Source: Paracraurococcus lichenis (GTDB taxonomy: Bacteria; Pseudomonadota; Alphaproteobacteria; Acetobacterales; Acetobacteraceae). Taken from it: a stretch of 33,761 bases of DNA. The translations under genes and the position numbers were made by a program. Each line of letters begins with the position of its first letter. The first letter of the stretch is position 1. The notes beneath the pieces are model-generated. The model did not search any database and was not told the origin of the DNA. It worked only from the letters and a program-made list of their open reading frames with translations. Positions 1 through 8,018 of the stretch are shown here, piece by piece. The stretch spans positions 1-33,761 of the forward strand of contig NZ_JAUTWS010000056.1 of assembly GCF_030657435.1 (NCBI RefSeq), read 5' to 3'.

Positions 1-592
1 TGTTGATGTGCTTTTCGCGGACGAACACGCTGCATTAGCAGCCTGACTGGCCGGATTCGGTCAAGTGAAACAGGCGTTTAGGCTGCAGAATTTAGCACCA
101 CACTTCCAAGCGCCTCTGTAAGCCAGTCCAACCCGATCAATGGCTTATGCCAGGTCGTTCATGGATTGTTCGCTCGAGACTGTTCAAGTTGGGCCAAGAC
201 GCATCTTCAGCATGTCGCCACTGCGGCCGCCATGAACCTGATGCGCTTTGTTCGTTGGGTCACCGGCAACGCGCTGGCCCCCACTAGGCAGTCGCACTTC
301 TCCCGCCTGGTTCGAGCCCAAGCAGTGCACTGACTTCGCCAGCAGTATCGAAAATGCGGGAGAACCGATTCTGAACCACGCCGCTGATTGCCATCCTGAT
401 CGCCGTCGCTTGCGATCAACTCGCGGCCGTCGCCGTCAGCATCGCGCCAAACCCGCTCGGCTGACCAACGGCTTTCTCAATAGGTTGTTAATTGGTTTGT
501 CTTATTAACGCTGTAGGTGATTGACGACGGTCATCGCAGTCGATCTCCCGGGCTGCCATCCGGTTGTATTCACTCGAGAGCTGGGCACCGTC
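1..592. other. Non-coding stretch before the outer-membrane gene
   Basis: I see no convincing gene here. The open frames (for example minus 207-419 and plus 248-508) are short, overlap one another on both strands and have no recognisable domain, so they are probably chance frames in GC-rich DNA or decayed sequence. The last part must hold the promoter of the gene that starts at 593; no clear -35/-10 pair could be picked out. Confidence 0.5.
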
Positions 593-1300
593 ATGGACTT
601 TTTCCTCGCCAGATCCTGTGTTGCTGCGCTGGCGCTCCTTTCGGGCTCTGCTTGGGCTCAAGAAAAGTCCGCCGAGGCCAAGACTGAAGCCTTCAGCTTT
701 TCAGGCACCGTGGCCGCCACAACCGATTATGTCTATCGCGGCCTGACCCTCAGTAAGGGGCGCCCGGCTATTCAGAGCAGTCTGACCGTCCAGCATGAAA
801 CGGGCCTGTTCGCCAGCGTTTCCCTCTCCAATGTGAACCTCGATGGCGGCGGCTATATCGAGATCGCCTCAAGCGCGGGCTTCACCCAGGAGATTGGAAA
901 TCTACGCTACGCGGTGATGCTCAACCACTACGGCTATCCGCAGCAGGACCGCGGCTCCGAAATCAGCTTCTTTGAATTCGGCGCAATCGGCGCCTACACG
1001 TGGGACAAGCTGAAGTTCACAGCGCAAACCTATCTTAGTCCTAATACATCTGGCCCACTGGGCGGGCGCAGCTACTATCTGAATGGTGGCCTTGCCTATA
1101 CTGTCGTGGACGGGCTCGAGGTGTCGGCGGGTGTCGGCCGCTCGATATACCAAATGTCCAACGACTATTCCGATTTCAACGCCACCGTTGCGTATACTTG
1201 GGAACCAGCGACATTGCAGGTGAAATACACGACCACACGGCCAAGCCTGCCTGGATTCGGCGGCGACCGCATCACCGCTTCGCTCACCTTCGGCTTCTGA
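593..1300 (+). CDS. TorF-type (TIGR02001) outer-membrane beta-barrel protein
   Basis: A protein of 235 residues, probably an outer-membrane beta-barrel of the TIGR02001/TorF putative porin family. The chosen ATG at 593 opens a clear signal peptide (MDFFLARSC, then a hydrophobic core, ending SAWAQ, cleavage after residue about 22); an upstream in-frame ATG at 521 would put 24 unlikely residues in front of it. The mature part begins with the family-typical segment FSGTVAATTDYVYRGLTLS (about 34-52) and then alternates aromatic and polar residues in repeated beta-hairpins to a C-terminal LTFGF with terminal phenylalanine, as expected for BAM-dependent insertion. It stands alone on the plus strand, with no neighbour in the same direction. 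The substrate is unknown. The family call comes from the N-terminal motif and overall pattern. Confidence 0.8.
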   Translation: MDFFLARSCVAALALLSGSAWAQEKSAEAKTEAFSFSGTVAATTDYVYRGLTLSKGRPAIQSSLTVQHETGLFASVSLSNVNLDGGGYIEIASSAGFTQEIGNLRYAVMLNHYGYPQQDRGSEISFFEFGAIGAYTWDKLKFTAQTYLSPNTSGPLGGRSYYLNGGLAYTVVDGLEVSAGVGRSIYQMSNDYSDFNATVAYTWEPATLQVKYTTTRPSLPGFGGDRITASLTFGF

Positions 1301-1578
1301 GCGCCGGCGCCTTCATGCGTCGCAATGGATAGCAGGACCGCGGTATCCCACTCCGCGGCTAGCGATCAGCACCCGACGCGTCCACTCAGGGCTTGCGCGA
1401 GCACAAAGCCAGAACTTCCACTCGTGTCGCGGTGACCATTCTCCATGCGCCGCTCTGCGGCGCGCGGCGCTTACCTCCATCGCAAGAAACAGGTTTGCGC
1501 GCCGCCGCTAAGCTGATCAGGCGGCATTGTCTCCGGAGAGCCTGGAAGGGCTCAGTCCGCATTAGCCGGCAGAGACCT
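1301..1578. other. Intergenic region upstream of the IS5 element
   Basis: No gene is supported here. The plus-strand frame 1393-1668 runs into the inverted repeat of the IS5 element and has no recognisable features. A short inverted repeat around ccgcgg (about 1339-1361) lies downstream of the outer-membrane gene but has no T-tract, so I do not call it a terminator. Confidence 0.4.
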
Positions 1579-1583
1579 CTCAG
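1579..1583. repeat. Target-site direct repeat, left of IS5
   Basis: CTCAG, repeated at 2515-2519 on the other side of the element. Because the base next to each end can be assigned either to the IS or to the flank, the true duplication may be only the central TCA. Confidence 0.6.
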
Positions 1584-2514
1584 TGTCCATCCGGAATCAT
1601 TTGTTTGTTTGGCAGAGCCTTCGGAGCATCAGGCGCATGGAGGCCCAGCGCAGGAAGCACAGGCCTGACCGGTTCAGGCACTCCCAATCCTTGGCCAACC
1701 GACGACAGCGGTTCAGCCAGGCGATGGTGCGTTCGACGATCCACCGCTTCGGCAGCACGACGAAGCGGTGGCGGTCGCAGCGTCGAACGATCTCGAGGTT
1801 GATCTGGCCACAGACGCTCTTTAGGCCATCCTGGAACTTGGCGCCCTGGTATCCACTGTCGGCGTAGAGCTTGAGCAGGAAAGGGTGGAGGCCGAACAGG
1901 GCACCCATCAGCAGCACGCCGCCATCGCGGTCCTGGATGTCGGCGGCGTGCACCAGCGCCTGCATCAGCAGCCCCTGGGTGTCGACCAGCACATGGCGCT
2001 TCTTGCCCTTGATCTTCTTGCCCGCATCGTAGCCCGGCGGGTCGATGCGGGCCACCCTTTTTCCGCGCCCTTGACGCTCTGGCTGTCGATGATCGCCGCC
2101 GTCGGGCTGGCCTCGCGCCCGGCCTGCTCGCGGCACAGCACGTAGAGCGCGTGGTGGATGCGTTCCAAGGTGCCGTCCGCGTCCCAGCGCCGCAGGTAGT
2201 CATGCACCGTGCTCTTCGGCGGCAGATCCTTCGGCAGCGCCGACCACTGGCAGCCGGTCGACAGGATGTACATCACCCCATCCACCACCGCCCGCACCGC
2301 CACCGTGCGCTTGTTGCCGCCCGGCTTCGCTGACGGGATCAGCGGCTCGACCAGCGCCCACTCTGCGTCGGTCAGATCACTCGGGTAGCGCAGCTTGCTG
2401 CGGTCATACCGAGCGCGGTTCTCCGGCGTCCACATCCCGCCACTTCGCCCACTATCCACCACCACACGCCAGTCACAACCAACTCAAATCACCCAATATG
2501 TTCCCGGACGGACA
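1584..2514 (-). mobile_element. IS5-family insertion sequence (931 bp)
   Basis: A compact insertion sequence bounded by imperfect inverted repeats of about 18-20 bp: the left end reads tgtccatccggaatcat and the complement of the right end reads tgtccgtccgggaacat. CTCAG occurs directly outside both ends (1579-1583 and 2515-2519). Read as a 5-bp repeat this gives the limits used here; read as a 3-bp TCA duplication (TNA type, known for the IS1031 group of IS5) the element is one base longer at each end. It carries one transposase in two overlapping frames. It sits 4 bases past the stop codon of the binding-protein gene, so it may have separated that operon from former downstream DNA. Confidence 0.85.
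1597..2435 (-). CDS. IS5-family transposase, two frames joined by a -1 shift
   Basis: DDE transposase of the IS5 family. Frame A runs from 2435 (MWTPENRARYDRSKLRYPSD) with the N-terminal DNA-binding region and the first catalytic Asp in AAIIDSQSVKGAEKG; an in-frame ATG at 2465 is also possible. Frame B, -1 relative to A, continues with RIDPPGYDAGKKIKGKKRHV, the second Asp in LYADSGYQG, and the catalytic Glu in LPKRWIVERTIAWLNRC, ending at 1597. The switch falls at a run of five A (minus strand; TTTTT at 2058-2062) in gcggaaaaaggg. IS5 relatives are known both as single frames and as two frames fused by programmed -1 slippage, and an A-run followed by GGG is a plausible slip site. An inactivating indel is the alternative. 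Confidence 0.85.
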
Positions 2515-2519
2515 CTCAG
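2515..2519. repeat. Target-site direct repeat, right of IS5
   Basis: CTCAG, matching 1579-1583. It lies between the IS end and the stop codon (2524-2526) of the periplasmic binding-protein gene. Confidence 0.6.
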
Positions 2520-2523
2520 TGCA

Positions 2524-3270
2524 TCAAGGAGGCTGCCAATCGCGGATGATGCGGTCGATGGTGCCATCAGCTTTAAGCTTTTCATAAGCAGCCTGAAAAC
2601 GGGCGGCCTTTTCGTCGCGAGCCAATGGAAGGGCTAGATAGCGGGGCACCTGGCCAAGGGCCTTGGGCAGGACCTTGATGCGGGACTTCATGCCGTCGTT
2701 TTCGGCAAGGTACTGGATCGCCTGCAGGTCGCCTGCGATCAGATCCACCCGCCCCAGCATCAGCCGCCGGAAATTCGTCGTGTTGCTGCTGGCGACGACA
2801 CGCTCGAACACGTCGGAGGCGTCGAACGCAGGCGTATAGGAAAAGCCCTCGACCACACCGACGCGCAGGCCGCGCAGGTCGGACAGCTTCTCGAATTTGC
2901 CGGTGAAATCGGCTCGGGCAACCAGCACGGTCGATCCCGTGCGGTGCGGCCCGACCATGTGATAGCTTTTCAACCGCTGCGGGGTTGCGACGAATTGGAA
3001 GGCGAGGTCGACCCTGTTCTTGTCGATGGCCTCAACGACCTCGTTCCAGCTGAGCCCCTGGTGGACGGGCGTCGCGCCGATCTCCTTCAGGATCGCATTG
3101 ACGATGGCGACGTCAATGCCGGTACGCTGGCCCTTCATCCAGAAATTGTAGGGCGGGAAGCTGTCCTCCGAGGTAACCGTCCAGGTTTCGCCCTGAGCGC
3201 AGGCGGGGTCCGCCGACAGCGACAGGCACACCAGGAGCGCGCCGCAGAGAAGGGCAGAACGCCGGGTCAT
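2524..3270 (-). CDS. Periplasmic solute-binding protein, family 3 (polar amino acid type)
   Basis: A protein of 248 residues of the SBP_bac_3 family (the binding component of polar amino acid ABC importers, also seen as stand-alone sensors). It starts with a Sec signal peptide (MTRRSALLCGALLVCLSLS, cleavage near ACA-QG, residue about 25). The family-typical opening WTVTSEDSFPPYNFWMKGQR and the segment GIDVAIVNAILKEIG follow, then lobe 2 with LSDLRGLRVGVVEGFSYTP and the C-terminal YEKLKADGTIDRIIRDW. No importer permease or ATPase of the PAAT type lies nearby; its neighbours are SyrD/PvdE-type exporter-like ABC proteins and a miniprotein whose stop overlaps this start (ATGA, 3267-3270). It is the last gene of the operon, so it probably supplies a periplasmic ligand-sensing role rather than ordinary import. 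That role is inferred. Confidence 0.85.
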   Translation of the reverse strand: MTRRSALLCGALLVCLSLSADPACAQGETWTVTSEDSFPPYNFWMKGQRTGIDVAIVNAILKEIGATPVHQGLSWNEVVEAIDKNRVDLAFQFVATPQRLKSYHMVGPHRTGSTVLVARADFTGKFEKLSDLRGLRVGVVEGFSYTPAFDASDVFERVVASSNTTNFRRLMLGRVDLIAGDLQAIQYLAENDGMKSRIKVLPKALGQVPRYLALPLARDEKAARFQAAYEKLKADGTIDRIIRDWQPP

Positions 3271-3437
3271 GTCGGCAGAACCCGGCGGCGCCGACCGGTC
3301 ATCAGGATCATGACGAGCAAGGCGCCGGGCGGCGTCAGCACGAGCGCCATCACGAAGTACAACAGGAAGCCGCCTCGCATGTTGATCGCGAGCGTCCCGA
3401 CGAGCAGAGCCATGGTCAAATAGACAAGTTCGAACAT
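3267..3437 (-). CDS. 56-residue membrane miniprotein between ABC and binding-protein genes
   Basis: A small gene that I read directly from the minus strand. The product starts MFELVYLTMALLVGTLAIN, followed by MRGGFLLYFVMALVLTPPGA and a second hydrophobic stretch LLVMILM, and ends in a basic tail TGRRRRVLPT. It looks like a two-helix inner-membrane peptide with a cytoplasmic Arg-rich end. Support for its being real: a good ribosome site (GAGGAA about 7 bases before the ATG), ATGA overlap between its stop and the next gene's start, and a position that fills an otherwise empty 236-base gap in a tightly packed operon. I know no family for it. A structural or regulatory subunit of the neighbouring ABC proteins is the natural guess. 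Confidence 0.75.
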   Translation of the reverse strand: MFELVYLTMALLVGTLAINMRGGFLLYFVMALVLTPPGALLVMILMTGRRRRVLPT

Positions 3438-3506
3438 CGGGAATTCCTCAGACTCAACGGGCTTTCTTGTTTGCCAAGCGTGGCCGACAATCTTGTTCGA
3501 GGCTGG

Positions 3507-5141
3507 TCACGACATCTGCGCCAGGGAGACGGCCGATGCTTCGAGAGTGACGATGCGGCCATTGGTGACCTGGATCAGCTGGTCGGCCACGTCAAAATAC
3601 TTGTCGTCGTGGCTGACCGCGATCACCGTCGTCCCTTGTGCCTGGATCCAGGGCAGGATGCGTCGATAGAAGGTCTCCCGGAACTGTGGCGACTGGTCCG
3701 CCGCCCATTCATCCAGGACCAGGATGGGTTTGCGCTCGAGCAGCGCGGCCACAAGGGCCAGCCGCTTGCGCTGGCCGCCGGACAGGGCGACGGTCGAGAA
3801 GGCGCCGTTCTCGATCCGCACCTTGTCGCTCATCTCCAGCAATTCCAGCAGCTCGTCCGCGAAAGGCTCATCCACCGCAGGAACGCCGATGATCTCGCGC
3901 TCCAGGTGATTGTCGGAGAAGATGACGGAGAACAGCTGGCGATAGGATGCCACTGTGTCGGCATCTACCGTCCTGCCGTCAACCCGGATATGCCCGCGCG
4001 AGGCCGGGTAGAGGCCGAGCAGCATGTGCATCATGGTGCTCTTGCCGGAGCCGTTGCCGCCGGTGACGAAGACGATCTCGCCCTGCCGCACGGTCAGGTC
4101 CAGCGGCCCGACGCTGAAGCTGCCCGCCTCCATCGAATGGCGGAAGCCGAGCTTCTCGAGCGACAAGGACCGGAAGTTCGCCCAGGCTTCCGCCGGCGGC
4201 TTCAGCGCGGCGATGTTGAGCTTGCCGTCGACGTTCAGCACGGTACGGGCGGCGTTCTCCGCGTTCAGGTAGGTCGGCAGCGACGCCATCAGGATGTGCA
4301 GCGGATAGACAATGAACGAGATCGCGTTCGCCGCCATCGTGATCGTGTCCAGGCGCACGGTCGCAATCGCCGGCAGCAGGAAGATCACCGCGCCGACGGA
4401 GATGTAGTACATGCTCTCGGCCGTCGTGTAGTCGCGGGCATAGCGGACGTTCGCCGCCGCGCGCTGTTTCATCACCTTGTGCGCCGTCGCGGCGATGTCT
4501 TCCTGGATGCGGCGGGCACGAACCGGATTGATCTTGGCCTCCCGGAAGCCAGCCATCAGGCCGCGTACGCGGTCAGCCAGCTCGATCGTCGAGTCATGGG
4601 CGTCGCCAACGCCGTCATCCATCTTCCGCCCGGCGCGCCAGGTAATGACGATCTGCAGCCCTGCGATCAGGACTAGGAGGCAGAAGGTCTCGACCGAAAA
4701 GGTGACGACGTAGAGTGAGGCGAGCAACACGACCGCCAGGCAGTGGCTGCCGACAACGATGGTCGGGACTGCCTGGGAGATCGTCTGGAACTCCGAGCCC
4801 AACGCCTCGGTCACGCGGGCATGGCCGATCGTGTTCACGTCCAGCATCTCGGCCGCGCAGACGCGGGTGACCAACCGGTTGCGCAACTCGGCAATTGCCC
4901 GCTCGATGCGCTTGCTGGCCATGCGCATGTATTGCACCTGGAACAGGCTGTAGAGCATGTTCGCCGCGACGAACATCAGCAGCAGCCGGCTTACGGCATC
5001 CGCATCGGTCAGACGTGCCACTGCCTCGTTCATCGTGGTCAGGATGGCCACGTGCGCGATCGCTGTGGCAACGGCCATGGCGAGCAGCGGTCGCATGGCC
5101 CGCAGCACGTCCTGCCGGAGCAATTGCCCGAGATGGGTCAC
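3507..5141 (-). CDS. SyrD/PvdE-type (cyclic peptide exporter family) ABC half-transporter, copy 2
   Basis: A protein of 544 residues with an N-terminal membrane domain (about 1-320, six predicted helices) and a C-terminal ATPase domain. Walker A is VTGGNGSGKST, the signature is ALSGGQRKRLAL, Walker B is PILVLDEWAADQSP and the switch is AVSHDD. The DEW-A-ADQ form after Walker B is characteristic of the cyclic peptide export ABC family (SyrD, PvdE), inner-membrane fusions of permease and ATPase that move peptides or siderophore precursors into the periplasm. A related gene (6323-7999) lies on the other side of the SPFH gene, so the two may form a heterodimer. No non-ribosomal peptide synthetase or siderophore gene is present, so the substrate is unknown. 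It starts 24 bases after the SPFH stop. Confidence 0.88.
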   Translation of the reverse strand: MTHLGQLLRQDVLRAMRPLLAMAVATAIAHVAILTTMNEAVARLTDADAVSRLLLMFVAANMLYSLFQVQYMRMASKRIERAIAELRNRLVTRVCAAEMLDVNTIGHARVTEALGSEFQTISQAVPTIVVGSHCLAVVLLASLYVVTFSVETFCLLVLIAGLQIVITWRAGRKMDDGVGDAHDSTIELADRVRGLMAGFREAKINPVRARRIQEDIAATAHKVMKQRAAANVRYARDYTTAESMYYISVGAVIFLLPAIATVRLDTITMAANAISFIVYPLHILMASLPTYLNAENAARTVLNVDGKLNIAALKPPAEAWANFRSLSLEKLGFRHSMEAGSFSVGPLDLTVRQGEIVFVTGGNGSGKSTMMHMLLGLYPASRGHIRVDGRTVDADTVASYRQLFSVIFSDNHLEREIIGVPAVDEPFADELLELLEMSDKVRIENGAFSTVALSGGQRKRLALVAALLERKPILVLDEWAADQSPQFRETFYRRILPWIQAQGTTVIAVSHDDKYFDVADQLIQVTNGRIVTLEASAVSLAQMS

Positions 5142-5165
5142 GTCGGTCTCCCGTTCCGCCGCCGG

Positions 5166-6323
5166 TCAGCGCAGGGCATTCCGCAACGGTGCCAAGGTCT
5201 GCTTCAGGATGGTCGCCGCTGGCAGCGGCGGCTCTACCCCGCGATCGGGCACCTGGGCGGCCTGCGTTTCGGCGGCGGGCTGGCGCAAGCTGGCGGTCGG
5301 CTGACCCTTGGCGGCGGGCGGATTCTGCTGCGAATTGGCGGGCGCAGGGGAAGGCGCGGCGTCGGCGGGCTTCGCCGGCTGTTCCGGTTCGCCCTTGGTG
5401 TCCAGGATCAGCGGCATGCCGCCGGTCTGGCTATTGCCGATGACAACGACCTTGCTGTTGTTGGAATTGGCGAGGTTCAACGTCGCCTCCAGCCCGCGCC
5501 ACCGCAGATAGGCGTCGGTCAGGTTGGACTGCACCGTCTCCTGGAAAGCGCGGATGCCTTGGGCCTCGATCTGCTTGCGCTGGCTCTCGAAGATCTCGCG
5601 CTGAAGGCGGAACTGGTATTCCTGCGCGGCCTGGTCCTGCTGGATCTTCTTCTCGATCGAGCCGACAACGACGTCGGGCAGGCGCACCTCGCGGATCAGC
5701 ACATCGTGGATCAGCAGATAGCCCGACTGCTGGCCCGGACCCGGCGTCGGATTGGTGCCGACGATGCGCGACTGCATGATCTTGTCGGCCAGCTGCTCGA
5801 AAGCCTCAACCTGGACCCGCAGGCGGCGGTGGGCGTAGAGCTCGTCCGCCTTGACGCGCGAGATGATCTCGCGCGAGACCGATCCCACCTCGGGAATCAG
5901 CAGCACGTTCAGGTAGTCGGGGCCGACATTCTTGTGCAACTGCGCCAGCGTCTCGGCATAGGGGCGATACCGCACCGTGATCTCGACATCGACCGGCAGG
6001 CCGTCATTCGCGATGGCGGTATAGACCCGTGTGTCCTCGCTGAGGCGCAGGTCGTAGATCTCGATCCGGTCCCACGGAAAGGCCAGGTGGACGCCTTCCG
6101 GCAGGGCCGGCGTCATCTGGGTGCCGCCATCGAACCGCTTCCACAGCACGCCGCCATGGCCGGCCGGGATGAAAATCACAATTGACGGCAGGAAATAAAA
6201 GAACACCATCATCGCGATCATCAGGACGATGAGTACGCTGCGGCGGAGGTCCATGACGCTGTACCAGGGCCGCCTCGGTGCGGCCGCGTCGATTATCGTC
6301 GAATTGAGGGACGTGGCGCTCAT
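5166..6323 (-). CDS. SPFH/prohibitin-family membrane protein
   Basis: A protein of 385 residues. A short N-terminal cytoplasmic part is followed by one membrane helix (about 28-51, RRSVLIVLMIAMMVFFYFL), then an SPFH (band 7) domain (about 52-290) with family-typical segments such as VDVEITVRYRPYAETLAQLH and SREIISRVKADELYAHRR. A helical, probably coiled-coil region rich in Gln and Glu follows (about 225-275, KKIQQDQAAQEYQFRLQREI), then a low-complexity Pro/Ala/Gln tail. SPFH proteins such as HflC/HflK, prohibitins and flotillins form large ring or cage assemblies that organise membrane proteins. Its ATG overlaps the stop of the upstream ABC gene by one base (TAATG, 6321-6325), and a second ABC gene follows. 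It may therefore scaffold the two transporters. That role is inferred from context. Confidence 0.88.
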   Translation of the reverse strand: MSATSLNSTIIDAAAPRRPWYSVMDLRRSVLIVLMIAMMVFFYFLPSIVIFIPAGHGGVLWKRFDGGTQMTPALPEGVHLAFPWDRIEIYDLRLSEDTRVYTAIANDGLPVDVEITVRYRPYAETLAQLHKNVGPDYLNVLLIPEVGSVSREIISRVKADELYAHRRLRVQVEAFEQLADKIMQSRIVGTNPTPGPGQQSGYLLIHDVLIREVRLPDVVVGSIEKKIQQDQAAQEYQFRLQREIFESQRKQIEAQGIRAFQETVQSNLTDAYLRWRGLEATLNLANSNNSKVVVIGNSQTGGMPLILDTKGEPEQPAKPADAAPSPAPANSQQNPPAAKGQPTASLRQPAAETQAAQVPDRGVEPPLPAATILKQTLAPLRNALR

Positions 6324-7999
6324 TACGCGACCTCTGAAAGCGTGACGGGGGCCGCCTGCATGCGGCCCTTGCTGAGAAAAAGGGTGTGGTCACAGAGATC
6401 GGCCGCGTGCTCGTCATGCGAGACGAGGATCACGGTCAGGCCGTGACTGCGCAGCCGCCAAAGGATCTCGCCACGGAAGCGTTGGCGGTACGACTGGTCC
6501 TGGTCGGCGGTCCACTCGTCCAGGATCATGATGCGACGGCCCTCGGCAACGGCGATGGCCAGCGCCAGGCGGCGGCGCTGGCCGCGCGACAAGGTGTAAT
6601 CCAGCCGGCCGTCCGCCTCGACCTGCACCAGATGCGCGATATCGAGGAAGTCCAGCATGTCGTAGAACAGGTCGCGGTCGAAGCCGCCGCCCTGCGGCAG
6701 GGCCGAGAAGACATGATCGTCCTGGAACACGCCGCAGAACAGGTTGCGATAGGCCTCCAGGCTCTCGGAGCCGACCGGTAGGCCGTCCAGCAGCACCTCG
6801 CCCCTCTCCGGCCGCACCAGCAGCGGGATCATCTTGAGCACGGTGGACTTGCCGGAGCCGTTGCGGCCAAAGATGCCCACCACCTCGCCGGCGCGGATCG
6901 TCAGGTCGACCGGGCCGACCGAGAAGCCGCGGCTATCGCGCGCGTTGGTGTAGCTGTATTCGACACCGGCCAGGGTGATTGTCTCGAACGGCATGTCGGC
7001 GTCCGTCGAGGGCATCGGCCTGAATTCGGGCGAGGGCAGGGCGGCGCGGATCTCGGCGATGCGACGCGCCGCATCCTCCGCCGCCACGATGTCCGGGACG
7101 GTGTTCAGGAACTTGGCCAGCGGCCGGATCAGGAACAGCAGCACCATGGTCAGCGTCGGCAGCTCGGCCGCTGAGACGATGCCCAGGCGCGGGAAGATGA
7201 AGACGACGAGCGCCGACAGGATCACCAGGAAGACGTTGATCCAGGAAAACAGCTCGGCGACGTTGCCACCATGCGCACGGCGCAGTGTGTCCCAGTCGGC
7301 GATCGCACCGTCCACGCTGGTCAGCATCGTGTCGCGGCGGGCCTTGCCGAGGCGGATCTCGATGCTGCCGCGCAGGATCTCGGCGACCCCGCCGGCATTG
7401 CGCTCTGCCGCGATCTCGGCCTGGCGCAGATAGCGCCGGGCGACGGCCATGTGATGGACGTGACGGCTGGCCAGGACCATGATGCCCAGCAGGATCAGCA
7501 GCGCGCCGGAGACCGACACAGTCCAGAAGTAGGCGTAGGCGACAACCGTCAGGATCAGCATGTTGGCGGCGATCGACAGGCCGGGAAGCAGCACGCCGAT
7601 CTGCTCCAGCAGGCGCTGGCAATGCTCGAACGAGCGCTCGCGCTGACGCTCCTGGATGCTGGACCATGGGCCGAGTGTGGCGCGCGCCAGCAGGTCGCGG
7701 CGGGCCGCCGTGATCGATGTCACGGCGGTGTCCAGCAAGCGGGCGACGAAGCGCTGGCTGAACACATAGTTCACCACCAGCGCCGCGCAGCAGAGAAGGA
7801 AGGGCAGGTCGGCCGAGCCGTTCTCGAACCAGGACCTCAGACCCTTGCTCAGGCTGACCAGGCTGATCACGCTGGCAAGGGCGGCGATACCGCCCTCCAC
7901 CAGGATCCGGATCTGCAGCTGCCGGTCCATGAGGCCCAGCAGCCGCAGCAGGTGGCTCCCCGGCCGGGGGGTCGGTTCGCCTGAAGTGGCCTGAGTCAT
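6323..7999 (-). CDS. SyrD/PvdE-type ABC half-transporter, copy 1
   Basis: A protein of 558 residues with a membrane domain (about 20-325) and an ATPase domain. Walker A is GIFGRNGSGKST, the signature is TLSRGQRRRLAL (second signature position Arg instead of Gly), Walker B is RIMILDEWTADQDQ and the switch is LVSHDE. DEW-T-ADQ again places it in the cyclic peptide exporter ABC family. It resembles the product of 3507-5141 in layout but is clearly diverged in sequence, as expected for two subunits of a heterodimer rather than a recent duplication. It starts 19 bases after the DUF697 gene and its stop overlaps the SPFH start. The substrate and the direction of transport cannot be read from the sequence. 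Confidence 0.88.
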   Translation of the reverse strand: MTQATSGEPTPRPGSHLLRLLGLMDRQLQIRILVEGGIAALASVISLVSLSKGLRSWFENGSADLPFLLCCAALVVNYVFSQRFVARLLDTAVTSITAARRDLLARATLGPWSSIQERQRERSFEHCQRLLEQIGVLLPGLSIAANMLILTVVAYAYFWTVSVSGALLILLGIMVLASRHVHHMAVARRYLRQAEIAAERNAGGVAEILRGSIEIRLGKARRDTMLTSVDGAIADWDTLRRAHGGNVAELFSWINVFLVILSALVVFIFPRLGIVSAAELPTLTMVLLFLIRPLAKFLNTVPDIVAAEDAARRIAEIRAALPSPEFRPMPSTDADMPFETITLAGVEYSYTNARDSRGFSVGPVDLTIRAGEVVGIFGRNGSGKSTVLKMIPLLVRPERGEVLLDGLPVGSESLEAYRNLFCGVFQDDHVFSALPQGGGFDRDLFYDMLDFLDIAHLVQVEADGRLDYTLSRGQRRRLALAIAVAEGRRIMILDEWTADQDQSYRQRFRGEILWRLRSHGLTVILVSHDEHAADLCDHTLFLSKGRMQAAPVTLSEVA

Positions 8000-8018
8000 T
8001 GCCTTTGCCAGGTTTGAA

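Noticed and set aside
207..419. Minus-strand 70-codon frame near the left edge
   Set aside because: No ribosome site and no domain; it overlaps a plus frame of similar quality.
3471..4676. Long plus-strand open frame of 401 codons
   Set aside because: It is antisense to the ABC gene 3507-5141, is rich in His/Arg/Asp as expected of a GC-rich shadow, and has no domain.
4743..6185. Long plus-strand open frame of 480 codons
   Set aside because: Antisense to the ABC and SPFH genes, both of which have clear motifs; the composition is typical of a reverse-strand shadow.
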